Below, piece after piece: positions 7,587-15,488 of a stretch of DNA of 64,000 nt. The stretch is from Bacteroidaceae bacterium. Lineage in GTDB: Bacteria; Bacteroidota; Bacteroidia; Bacteroidales; Bacteroidaceae. Position 1 is the first letter of the stretch. Each line of letters begins with the position of its first letter. The notes under the pieces were generated by a model. It searched no databases. It had not been told where the DNA came from and was given only the letters and a program-made list of their open reading frames with translations. A program made the position numbers and the translations under genes. Location: the NCBI GenBank assembly GCA_017940185.1, contig JAGAZE010000002.1, forward strand, positions 1-64,000, in the 5' to 3' direction.

Positions 7587-10553
7587 TTATAGTTTCAGCT
7601 TCATCGCCAGTCCGTAGTAGAACCGTGGAATGTATCCGCTGGCAAAGAGCGATGTCTTCAGTCCTGTCTGCGACGAGCGGACGTGTCCCATGTTGTTTAG
7701 GAAGTTGTTGGCATAGAACGACAGCGAGATATGGTCGCCTATCTCTTTGGTGATAGTGAAGTTCACGGAGTAGAACTTCGACAGGTAGTCGGGATTCAGC
7801 GTGTAGGGATAGTTGGTCTTCACCACGAGTCGTGAGAGCTGGTTGTAGAGTGTCTTGTCGTTGTCTTTCGCCCAGAGGAAGGCTTCGGAGAAGGGTATTT
7901 TCACGTCGGGGTTGTCCCATGTGGAGTAGTATTCCGGATACACTGCCACATACTTGTTGCGCGTGTCCTTTGTGTAAGGCTGTCCTTCGTATTCGTTGAT
8001 GTTGTCGAGCACCACGCCTCTCTGTCCGTGCTTCCCTTCCACGAGCGAGCGGCTGTAGCGGAAGAGCGATGCCTCCACGCGCAGGGCAAGGATGAGGCGC
8101 ACCTTGGGGATGTGTGTGGTGAAGGTGGCATTGAGATTGACCTGTCTCGATTCGCTGCCGTTGGCCACTGTGGCCGAGGCAGCGTAGGATGGTGAGGAGG
8201 TGGTGGTGCCGCGGTAGTAGCCGATAAGCGGATAAGTGGAGTTGGCACGAGTGCCTACACCTGTGGTGTTGGCTGCGAAGAGCGTCTCGTCGATCCCGCG
8301 ATAGCTGTAGAAGTTACCGTCAATGCGTATGGAGGTGCGCAGGGCTTTTATCTGTGCGAAGTCCACTGTCCATTCCAGTCCCGAGCGGCGGATGGGCGAG
8401 CCGTTGACAAAGGTGCGTGTGGCGTTGTAGGCCAGGCGCTCGGTGTAGGCCAGCTCCACGGGAGCATGCGTGCCGCTGGCATCGTAGAGCGTCACAACGC
8501 CTGTTACCGGGTCGATGGAGTAGCGACGGTCGGCACTGGCGATGGGCGTGCCCTCGATGGCCGACTGCGAGGTGGTCTTGTAGGCGAAGGGCGTGTACTG
8601 CGCCACCGACATGTAGGGGCGGAATGTCTTGTGATGGAAGAACGATACCGATACCTTGGTACCACCGATGTTGGTTTCCAGTCCTATATCTGTCTGATGG
8701 GTATACTGCCACTTCAGATCAGCGTTGTAGATGGGGTTGGCTACGTAGGTGTAGTAGGCGTAGTAGGCACGGTTGTTGACGTTGCTGCCGGGTGTGAACG
8801 CCAGGATGTCTGAATAGGACGGGGCAGGGTAGAGCACCTGGAAGGAGGGCAGTTTTACGCTCTTTCCCCATCCGGCATGCAGTGTGAGCCGACGCAGCCA
8901 GCCCTTTCCGTCCTCCACGATGTTGTATCGGGCATTGAAGCGTGGCGACAGCGATGCCACCGTGCCGTAGGCCGACCTCTTTATGGCCGTGATGTCGTCG
9001 CGCAGGCCTGCCGTGAGCTGCAAGGTGGATGTGCCGCCAGTGGGAATAGTGATGTTTTCCTCCAGAAACAGGGCTGTGTTGTGCATGGTGGGCAACAGGT
9101 CGTAGCGATATTCGCGCCATGTAGGAGCGTAGCGCATGTCGTCGTAGTAGGTGCCGCGCCCGTTGTTGCCGTTGGCCTTATGCTCCACGCCCGCCATGAG
9201 GCGGTTGGTCACCCTGCCTATGCGGCGTATCCAGTCGCCTTTCAGCTGAAGGGTCCAGTCGAAGGGCTTCTGCGCGTTGTACGAACGTACATACCAGTAG
9301 CCCGTGGGGCCGAGGATGATGTTGGTATTGGGGTCTTCCTCGTAGTCGTGGGCGATGAAGTAACCCTCCTGCATGGAGTGGATATAGGGCTGTGCCGATG
9401 CGCTGCTGGCGTTATTGTAGTATTCTGCCCGTTTGTCTTGCACCGAAAAGGTGGCGCGAAACGATAGGTTTGTTATCCATTTGGCATTGAGCAGCAGGCG
9501 CATCTCCATGTTTCCGCGCAGCATGTTGTCGCGCACCTTGGTATACGACTTGAGCGTTTCGTCGGGGTCTGCCTCCGAATTGTAGCCTCCCACATTGCCG
9601 GTCAGTGCGGCATGAAGCGTCAGTGGGGTGGTGTTGCGGAAGAAGGTATTTGAGTATTTCAGCGTCATCACGTTGCGCTGGTAGGCGGTGTAGGGCGATG
9701 CGATGTCGGTGAAGGAGCGTGCGTCTTCCACGTTGGCGTTCACCACGCCGCGGTTTCTGCCCATGTCGAAGCCTTTGCTCACAGCTATCTGGCGTGTGTG
9801 CTGGCTGAGTTTGCCCTCGATGATGAAAGGCGACTTGCCCTTTCGGGTATGCACTTTCACCACGCCGTTGCTCAAATCGCCGTATTCCACCGACGGAATG
9901 CCCGTCACAATGTCTACACTTTCTATGTCCGACGAGCCTATGTTGCGCGTTCCTGCACCGAGCGTCTCGCCCATCATGCCGTTGTTGTCGATGCGTTGGC
10001 CGTCTACTTCTATGGCAGTGCCGAACGAGGCATTGCCCTTCTCGCTGCTGCCTGAGCGCAGTGCCATGCGGTCGTCGCTCATCAGCGAGCCGTTGATGGT
10101 CTTGCCGCCGGGCAGCAGGGTGCTGATGTCTGTGATGTTGAGCACCTGTTGGTTGTCGAGTGCCGTGCGGTCCACCGAATAGGAGGTGGTGCCGCCATCA
10201 GTGTTGCGCCGTGCCACCACTTCGATGCCTTCCAGCTTGAGGTTCTCCTCCTGCATGACCAGATCGGCCACCACGTCCTTCGTGCCTATGGTGAGAACTT
10301 GGGTGAGTGGCACATAGCCCATACACTGCACGGTGACGGTCGCCTTTCCGGCAGGCACATGCGCTATTCGGTAGCGTCCCTGGGCATCGGTGATGGCCCA
10401 AAGCTTGCTCTCTTTGAGTAATACCGAGGCATATTCCACAGGCTGTCCGTCGGCCGACGATGTCACACGGCCGCTCAACAGCACTCCCTGGGCCATGCAA
10501 GGACTGCAAAGCACAAGAAACAGTATATAAATATGGTGTAGAAGATATTTCAT
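7587..10553 (-). CDS. TonB-dependent receptor with N-terminal carboxypeptidase-like domain
   Basis: 988 aa from the ATG at 10553. I chose this start because it gives a clean signal peptide (MKYLLHHIYILFLVL..., cleavage after MAQ) and because a -7 box lies just upstream, inside the longer frame that begins at 10595. Domains in order: CarboxypepD_reg-like (about 22-105, SGRVTSSADGQPVEYASV), plug (about 120-245, including GTAIEVDGQRIDNNGMMG and IPSVEYGDLSNGVVKV), then a barrel ending YYGLAMKLKL. No SusD partner is next to it, so it is not a SusC type. As first gene of the six-gene operon it presumably imports the substrate that the downstream proteins bind or process, powered by TonB. The ligand is not predictable from sequence. 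Confidence 0.92.
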   Translation of the reverse strand: MKYLLHHIYILFLVLCSPCMAQGVLLSGRVTSSADGQPVEYASVLLKESKLWAITDAQGRYRIAHVPAGKATVTVQCMGYVPLTQVLTIGTKDVVADLVMQEENLKLEGIEVVARRNTDGGTTSYSVDRTALDNQQVLNITDISTLLPGGKTINGSLMSDDRMALRSGSSEKGNASFGTAIEVDGQRIDNNGMMGETLGAGTRNIGSSDIESVDIVTGIPSVEYGDLSNGVVKVHTRKGKSPFIIEGKLSQHTRQIAVSKGFDMGRNRGVVNANVEDARSFTDIASPYTAYQRNVMTLKYSNTFFRNTTPLTLHAALTGNVGGYNSEADPDETLKSYTKVRDNMLRGNMEMRLLLNAKWITNLSFRATFSVQDKRAEYYNNASSASAQPYIHSMQEGYFIAHDYEEDPNTNIILGPTGYWYVRSYNAQKPFDWTLQLKGDWIRRIGRVTNRLMAGVEHKANGNNGRGTYYDDMRYAPTWREYRYDLLPTMHNTALFLEENITIPTGGTSTLQLTAGLRDDITAIKRSAYGTVASLSPRFNARYNIVEDGKGWLRRLTLHAGWGKSVKLPSFQVLYPAPSYSDILAFTPGSNVNNRAYYAYYTYVANPIYNADLKWQYTHQTDIGLETNIGGTKVSVSFFHHKTFRPYMSVAQYTPFAYKTTSQSAIEGTPIASADRRYSIDPVTGVVTLYDASGTHAPVELAYTERLAYNATRTFVNGSPIRRSGLEWTVDFAQIKALRTSIRIDGNFYSYRGIDETLFAANTTGVGTRANSTYPLIGYYRGTTTSSPSYAASATVANGSESRQVNLNATFTTHIPKVRLILALRVEASLFRYSRSLVEGKHGQRGVVLDNINEYEGQPYTKDTRNKYVAVYPEYYSTWDNPDVKIPFSEAFLWAKDNDKTLYNQLSRLVVKTNYPYTLNPDYLSKFYSVNFTITKEIGDHISLSFYANNFLNNMGHVRSSQTGLKTSLFASGYIPRFYYGLAMKLKL

Positions 10554-10564
10554 CTGTGCGCATG

Positions 10565-10572
10565 CAAAAGTA
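10565..10572 (-). promoter_or_regulatory. -7 box (TACTTTTG) of the TonB/DUF4876/M16 operon
   Basis: On the minus strand TACTTTTG fits the Bacteroidetes TAnnTTTG -7 element. The expected transcription start, about 6 bases on, would leave only about 5 nt before the ATG at 10553, so the transcript would be almost leaderless. A weak upstream TTG lies about 20 bases further (near 10593). Confidence 0.5.
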
Positions 10573-10671
10573 GACACGCACAGAAAGCGGCACAATACCT
10601 AAAAACAATGATTTTGCTTCTCCCCCCTCTCCGTTCTCTCCTCTCTCCCCCGACGCCAGCCTTATCGTAAG

Positions 10672-11478
10672 TTAATCTCCACCCTCCCGGCGCTCACGGT
10701 CTATCTGCTGGAAATCCTTCTGTCGCAGCACAAACGAGTTGGTAAGATACTTCTCCCTCACCACCTTGTTTGCCGCCAACTCTTCCGGGCTCCCCTGAAA
10801 GAGTATGCGGCCCTCAAAGAGCAGATAGGCACGGTCGGTGATGGTAAGCGTGTCCTCCACATTGTGGTCGGTAATCAATATGCCGATGTTGCGGTATTTC
10901 AACTGCCACACAATGTACTGAATATCCTCCACCGCTATGGGGTCGACACCGGCAAAGGGCTCGTCGAGCATGATAAACTTGGGGTCGATGGCCAGGCAAC
11001 GTGCAATTTCCGTGCGACGGCGCTCACCGCCCGAAAGCCTGTCGCCCGTGTTGTGGCGCACCTTCTCCAGGCGCAGGTCCTTAATCAGACTCTCCAACTT
11101 CTCCCGCTGGTAGTCTTTTGGCTTGCCCGTCATCTCCAGCACCGCACGGATGTTGTCCTCCACCGTCAGCTTGCGAAACACCGACGCCTCCTGTGGCAGA
11201 TAGCCAATGCCGTGACGTGCACGCTTGTAGACCGGATACGACGTGATGTCGTGATCGTCGATGAACACACGGCCGGCATCCGACGTCACCAGCCCCGTCG
11301 TCATATAGAAAGTGGTGGTCTTACCGGCACCGTTAGGGCCCAGCAAACCCACAATCTCGCCCTGGCGAACGTGGATAGACACATCGTTGGCCACAATGCG
11401 ACGGCCATAGCGCTTCACCAAACCCTCGGTGCGAAGAACAGACGACGACTCGGAGGGAACAAATGCTGAGGTATTCAT
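10672..11478 (-). CDS. lptB: LPS export ABC transporter ATP-binding protein
   Basis: 268 aa from the ATG at 11478 (a longer frame begins at 11550, overlapping the upstream gene). The ATPase powers extraction of lipopolysaccharide from the inner membrane with LptF/LptG. Walker [10 protein letters not shown] is at about 47-55, a Q-loop near GYLPQEAS (93-99), the signature [13 protein letters not shown] at 148-160, and Walker [14 protein letters not shown] at 168-180. LSGGERRR and the PFAGVDP form are typical of LptB, as is the [20 protein letters not shown] segment. It follows a membrane protein gene by 46 bp on the same strand. No lptF/G or lptA/C is in view, which is normal for Bacteroidales. 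Confidence 0.95.
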   Translation of the reverse strand: MNTSAFVPSESSSVLRTEGLVKRYGRRIVANDVSIHVRQGEIVGLLGPNGAGKTTTFYMTTGLVTSDAGRVFIDDHDITSYPVYKRARHGIGYLPQEASVFRKLTVEDNIRAVLEMTGKPKDYQREKLESLIKDLRLEKVRHNTGDRLSGGERRRTEIARCLAIDPKFIMLDEPFAGVDPIAVEDIQYIVWQLKYRNIGILITDHNVEDTLTITDRAYLLFEGRILFQGSPEELAANKVVREKYLTNSFVLRQKDFQQIDRERREGGD

Positions 11479-11524
11479 AGGATGGGATATAACAGAGGAA
11501 ATGGAGATAAGAGAAAAGGCAGTG

Positions 11525-12199
11525 TTACCAGCGACGTCGGAGGCCGCCACGAGGCAGCATCATGCCGATGACTGAGCCGATGAGCAGGTCGTTAGTCTTG
11601 GATGAAGACGGCGAAGACGACGAGGACGATGAGAACAATGAGCCACCGCCACTGGCGGAAGGATGAACAAGGGAATAGTATTGTGCCAACTCCTCATCGC
11701 TGGGCAGCGTGCCTTCCTCTTCGTATTGACGGGCGATGCCAAAGAGGTCGGTAAGATGAGACTTGTATTTTTCTTCCAGCGGATGATGCGACGAGAGACC
11801 CCATACGGAAAGATATGAGAAGAGCACCATAATCAAGAATGCCACAATCCACAGTATCCATGAGAAGAAAGCCATAAAATCATCATCGGTGAAACAACGA
11901 GTGGGGTAGAGGTCGGCTACTAATGCCAACACACTGACTATCTTCCAACACAGATGGCGACGGCGCTCAAGCCGCACATAACGATCCAGCTCAAGCAAGT
12001 CGATTGTCTTTGGCTTCCATGCCTCAAAAGAAAAAAGAAGAGCAAAAAGCTGTATGAAGTAAACAGGCAAATAGCTGAATTTAGGCCACCAACCCTCATA
12101 GCGGCACAGATAATAGCCCACAGCCGGCATCGCCACCAACAGGGGAGCAAGGGCGGTTGTCCAGTGAGGAATGTGGTGATAGGTGATGGAAAAATTCAT
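11525..12199 (-). CDS. Hypothetical membrane protein with poly-Ser linker
   Basis: 224 aa, family not recognised. Two hydrophobic helices lie near residues 15-60 ([15 protein letters not shown] and [13 protein letters not shown]) and two more near 85-135 ([31 protein letters not shown]). The rest is cytoplasmic in style: an acidic segment ([20 protein letters not shown]), a run of about 11 serines (roughly 188-200), and a hydrophobic end with GGLRRRW. It is upstream of lptB, 46 bp away and on the same strand, so the two are probably co-transcribed. Membership of the LPS export pathway would be a guess. The poly-Ser stretch makes frameshift variation likely. Confidence 0.7.
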   Translation of the reverse strand: MNFSITYHHIPHWTTALAPLLVAMPAVGYYLCRYEGWWPKFSYLPVYFIQLFALLFSFEAWKPKTIDLLELDRYVRLERRRHLCWKIVSVLALVADLYPTRCFTDDDFMAFFSWILWIVAFLIMVLFSYLSVWGLSSHHPLEEKYKSHLTDLFGIARQYEEEGTLPSDEELAQYYSLVHPSASGGGSLFSSSSSSSPSSSKTNDLLIGSVIGMMLPRGGLRRRW

Positions 12200-12221
12200 G
12201 CCAATCTACTTTTCAACACTG

Positions 12222-12229
12222 CAAAGATA
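12222..12229 (-). promoter_or_regulatory. -7 box (TATCTTTG) for membrane protein-lptB
   Basis: TATCTTTG on the minus strand matches TAnnTTTG. The predicted start is about 16 nt upstream of the ATG at 12199. The -33 element is weak. Confidence 0.5.
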
Positions 12230-12314
12230 GAGACTTTTGCCAAAAGAAAACACAACGAAATGGAAAATAGCTTTGCCACAAGCAAAAGCAAAGGCAAGAA
12301 AATACAAAGATATT

Positions 12315-12344
12315 TTTGCAGGATACACTTTTTGCGTAATTTTG
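12315..12344 (+). promoter_or_regulatory. Promoter of the porin gene (TTTG-N18-TAATTTTG)
   Basis: TTTG at 12315-12318 and TAATTTTG at 12337-12344 are 18 bp apart, close to the Bacteroidetes -33/-7 arrangement. The predicted start near 12351 leaves a leader of about 40 nt. Confidence 0.6.
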
Positions 12345-12389
12345 TGGCATCAAAATTGAGAAAAAAGTGACATACATACCACACTCATA

Positions 12390-13646
12390 ATGCGCAACAT
12401 CTTCACCATCACGCTCTTCAGCCTTGCCATACAGCTCATTCATGCGCAAGGATACAACCACGATATGGGAGAAGACAGCCTCTACAAGTACGAATCCCTG
12501 GCCGACAAACTGTTCAAATTGGAGAAAAAACACGACGCCTTCAATGTGTGGGTGAACTTCGCTGCCTCTTTTCAGGCAACGGACGAAGACGGCAAGTGGG
12601 AAACACGGTTCGCCAACAGGGAACTGAGACTCGAAATAGCAGGCAACATCAACCAACACCTCTCCTACCGACTGCGCCACCAACTCAATAAAAGCAATGC
12701 CGCAAAAGGAGGCGACAACTTTGCCAAAGCCACCGACCTGGCGTGGATAGCATGGCACTTCAACGACAAACTGAACATACAGGCGGGCAAGATATGCCTC
12801 AACTGGGGAGGATTTGAATACGACGAAAATCCCATTTTCATCTACCGCTACTCCGACTTCGTCGATGCCATGGACATCTACATGGCTGGAGTGGGCGTGA
12901 GCTACAGGCCCGTGCCGTCGCAAGAGTTTGTGCTGCAAGGTACCAATACCTACAACGGCTCTTTCCACGAAGAATGGGGACACGGAGCCGTGGCGGTAGA
13001 CACACACAACGGAAACATTACCCGACTGCAAAAAAGCCGACTGCCACTCACCTTCATTGCCAACTGGAACGGAAACTTCTGCAACAACCGTCTGCAAACA
13101 AGATGGGCATGGGGAATACAGAGCCTCGCTAAAGGAAAGACAGGACGCCTGCTCACATTGGGACAGCAACTCAACATGCCACGACTGCAATGGTATGTCG
13201 ACTACTACGGAGGATGGTACGACATCGACCACTTGCGCTTTGCCAACAAAGACCTCACACAGTGGGCGGAAGACAATCCCATATTCGACTCGCGCACCGA
13301 AGATGCCGAGCCGACAGCAAATGACACGCCGCCGCTGCTCATGGCCGATGTGCGATACCACTCGCTGGTGACAAAAGCCAACTGGCAGTTTGCCACAAGA
13401 TGGAACCTCATGCTCAAAGCTACCTACGAAACAGTGAGCGCAGCACATAAAAGCAACTTCCACAACTACCGGAAAAGCTTCGTCTACGCAACAAGCGTGG
13501 AGTATTACCCCATAGAAAAACAAAACCTGCGTTTCTTCCTGGCATACATAGGACACAAAGTCGACTATTCCAAACGCTCCGCACTGCAAGACAACAACAC
13601 CAACCGAATAGAACTGGGACTGATGTACCGCATGAAGTGCTTCTGA
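12390..13646 (+). CDS. Porin O/P-like outer-membrane protein
   Basis: 418 aa with a signal peptide (MRNIFTITLFSLAIQLIHAQ). After a short helical stretch rich in Lys and Glu (SLADKLFKLEKKHD) it becomes a series of amphipathic strands such as LRLEIAGNINQHLSYRLRHQL and LAWIAWHFNDKLNIQAGK, ending in the strand RIELGLMYRMKCF. This layout and the QAGK...WGGFEYD segment resemble the phosphate-selective porin O/P family, about 400 residues long. The substrate cannot be told from sequence. It has its own promoter, and aspA follows after 121 bp with no clear terminator between, so an aspartate or fumarate link is possible but unproven. Confidence 0.8.
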   Translation: MRNIFTITLFSLAIQLIHAQGYNHDMGEDSLYKYESLADKLFKLEKKHDAFNVWVNFAASFQATDEDGKWETRFANRELRLEIAGNINQHLSYRLRHQLNKSNAAKGGDNFAKATDLAWIAWHFNDKLNIQAGKICLNWGGFEYDENPIFIYRYSDFVDAMDIYMAGVGVSYRPVPSQEFVLQGTNTYNGSFHEEWGHGAVAVDTHNGNITRLQKSRLPLTFIANWNGNFCNNRLQTRWAWGIQSLAKGKTGRLLTLGQQLNMPRLQWYVDYYGGWYDIDHLRFANKDLTQWAEDNPIFDSRTEDAEPTANDTPPLLMADVRYHSLVTKANWQFATRWNLMLKATYETVSAAHKSNFHNYRKSFVYATSVEYYPIEKQNLRFFLAYIGHKVDYSKRSALQDNNTNRIELGLMYRMKCF

Positions 13647-13767
13647 CAGAAACAACAAGCACCCGACAATCAGAATATTCAACATAATCAGACTCACCGG
13701 AATACTCAGATTACTCGGCACACACCGACCATTCCAAATACAAATAACCCAATAACACTCATCCATT

Positions 13768-15168
13768 ATGGCTAAAAAAGCAGACAAATTCAGAGTAGAG
13801 TCCGACCTTCTGGGCGAACTCCAAGTGCCGGCCGAAGCATACTACGGCGTGCAGACACAACGCGGCATCAACAACTACCGCATCTCCAACACTCACATGT
13901 GCGACTACCCCGACTACGTCATTGCCATGGCTTACACCAAATGGGCTGCCATACGCACCAACAACGAGCTGGGAGTAATCAACAACAAGATTACAAAAGC
14001 TGTGGAGAAGGCTTGCAAGGAAATCGTGGAAGGCAAGATGCACGACCAGTTCCCCACCGATATGGTGCAGGGCGGCGCAGGCACTTCGGTCAACATGAAC
14101 GCCAATGAGGTGATTGCCAACCGTGCACTCGAAATCATGGGCTATGAGCGCGGCGACTACCAACACTGCTCGCCCAACGACCACATCAACTGCGGACAGT
14201 CGACCAACGACGCCTATCCCACAGCCATACATCTCACCATCGTGCGCATGCACAAACCCCTCGTCAAGGCACTGCAAGACCTCGTGACGACGCTCAGAGC
14301 CAAGGGACGTGCATGGGACGGCATCATCAAGATGGGACGCACGCAGCTGCAAGACGGTGTGCCCATGTCGGTAGGACAGGAGTTCACAGCCTTTGCCAAC
14401 TGGCTCGGCGAAGAGGTGAAACACCTCAATAAAGAACTGAAGCCTCTCTATGAAATCAATATGGGCGGTACCGCCATCGGCACAGGCCTCAACGCTGCGC
14501 CCGGCTTCCCCGAGGTGTGCGCCAAGCACCTGGCAGAACTCACCGGCGAGCCCTTCACAGCTGCAAAAGACCTCGTGGCCGCTACACCCGACACCGGACA
14601 GTATGTCAACTACTCGGCAGCGCTGAAGCACCTGGCAGTGAAACTCTCCAAGATATGCAACGACCTGCGCCTGCTCGCTTCCGGTCCTTGCTGCGGACTC
14701 CACGAAATCAACCTGCCCGCCAAGGCACCCGGCAGCTCCATCATGCCCGGAAAGGTGAACCCCGTCATACCCGAAGTGACCAACCAGGTGTGCTTCAAGG
14801 TTATCGGCAACGATGTTACCGTAAGCTTCGCCGCAGAAGCAGGACAGCTGCAGCTTAACGTGATGGAACCCGTCATACTGGAAAGCATTCTCGAGAGCAT
14901 GACATGGCTCACCAACGCCATCAACACCCTGCGCACAGAGTGCATAGAAGGCATCACCGTCAACAAGAAGCACACCGCCGAAATGGTGAAGAACAGTATC
15001 GGCATTGTAACGGCCCTCAATCCCTACATCGGCTACAAAGCCAGCACCAAGGTGGCAAAGAAGGCACTGGAGACAGGCAAGTCTGTTTACAGCATCGTGC
15101 TCAAAGAAAAGCTCATGGACAAGAAGCAACTCGACGAAGTGCTCAACCCGAAGAACATGCTGCAGTAA
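13768..15168 (+). CDS. aspA: Aspartate ammonia-lyase
   Basis: 466 aa, the usual length. It converts L-aspartate to fumarate and ammonia in the cytoplasm, which in Bacteroidales feeds fumarate respiration to succinate. The superfamily signature GSSIMPGKVNPVIPE is near 325-339, carrying the flexible-loop serine. Other expected blocks are GAGTSVNMNANEVIANRA (about 98-115), CGQSTNDAYPTAIH (about 141-154) and the GRTQLQDGVPM segment (about 189-199). These resemble aspartase rather than fumarase C (which has GSSAMPYKRNP-type or other motifs), so I prefer AspA. A strong terminator follows. Confidence 0.95.
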   Translation: MAKKADKFRVESDLLGELQVPAEAYYGVQTQRGINNYRISNTHMCDYPDYVIAMAYTKWAAIRTNNELGVINNKITKAVEKACKEIVEGKMHDQFPTDMVQGGAGTSVNMNANEVIANRALEIMGYERGDYQHCSPNDHINCGQSTNDAYPTAIHLTIVRMHKPLVKALQDLVTTLRAKGRAWDGIIKMGRTQLQDGVPMSVGQEFTAFANWLGEEVKHLNKELKPLYEINMGGTAIGTGLNAAPGFPEVCAKHLAELTGEPFTAAKDLVAATPDTGQYVNYSAALKHLAVKLSKICNDLRLLASGPCCGLHEINLPAKAPGSSIMPGKVNPVIPEVTNQVCFKVIGNDVTVSFAAEAGQLQLNVMEPVILESILESMTWLTNAINTLRTECIEGITVNKKHTAEMVKNSIGIVTALNPYIGYKASTKVAKKALETGKSVYSIVLKEKLMDKKQLDEVLNPKNMLQ

Positions 15169-15220
15169 TAGCAGGACAAGCCCTGCCGGTAATGGTCAAC
15201 AACCGGCAGACAAAAGCCAA

Positions 15221-15257
15221 AACGAGGGAGTGTCGTTATCGACACTCCTCGTTTTTT
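15221..15257 (+). terminator. Terminator of aspA
   Basis: Arms AACGAGG-AGTGTCG and CGACACTCCTCGTT pair around a TTAT loop with one bulged G, followed by TTTTTT. It lies about 50 bp after the aspA stop. Confidence 0.9.
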
Positions 15258-15301
15258 GTCTCAACGCCGAGCCATGCACAAAGACAAACAAGAGACACCA
15301 T

Positions 15302-15331
15302 ATATAATATGTGCGCGCGGGCGTGCGCGTG
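15302..15331. repeat. Alternating AT then CG purine-pyrimidine tract
   Basis: An AT-alternating stretch (ATATAATATG) runs into a GC-alternating one (TGCGCGCGGGCGTGCGCGTG). Similar junctions occur at 24792-24814, 36830-36850 and, inside a gene, at 56343-56360. Such tracts can adopt left-handed DNA. Confidence 0.7.
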
Positions 15332-15350
15332 AGAATGAAATCCGACCTTT

Positions 15351-15407
15351 TCTCGCCTCAACAATGCTCAAGCAAGCTTGGCATTGTTGAGGCTTATCGA
15401 AAACGTT
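15351..15407. repeat. Dispersed hairpin repeat, same family as the 78-bp repeats
   Basis: TTCTCGCC on the left and GGCTTATCGAAAACGTT on the right match the 78-bp units at 494-727. Between them the arms CCTCAACAATGC (15356-15367) and GCATTGTTGAGG (15381-15392) pair perfectly, with inner CAAGC/GCTTG around AA. The stem differs from that of the 494-727 copies. It lies between the convergent aspA and outer-membrane protein genes. Confidence 0.85.
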
Positions 15408-15432
15408 AAGTTGCTATACAAGCAAAAAGCAG

Positions 15433-15461
15433 GAAAATCCGAAGTGTCACTTCGGATTTTC
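15433..15461 (-). terminator. Terminator of the ABC/GntR/OMP operon
   Basis: GAAAATCCGAAGTG and CACTTCGGATTTTC form a 14-bp stem around a single base. On the minus strand it is followed by CTGCTTTTTG. It sits 28 bp after the stop of the gene ending at 15489. Confidence 0.8.
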
Positions 15462-15488
15462 ATACTTGTCCTTTCGCTTTCGGGCATG

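Noticed and set aside
12337..12384. Possible tRNA-like or small RNA in the porin leader
   Set aside because: No cloverleaf or conserved T-loop sequence could be drawn.
12213..15129. Long minus-strand frames opposite the porin and aspA genes
   Set aside because: These are shadows of clear plus-strand genes; GC-rich third positions keep the antisense frames open.
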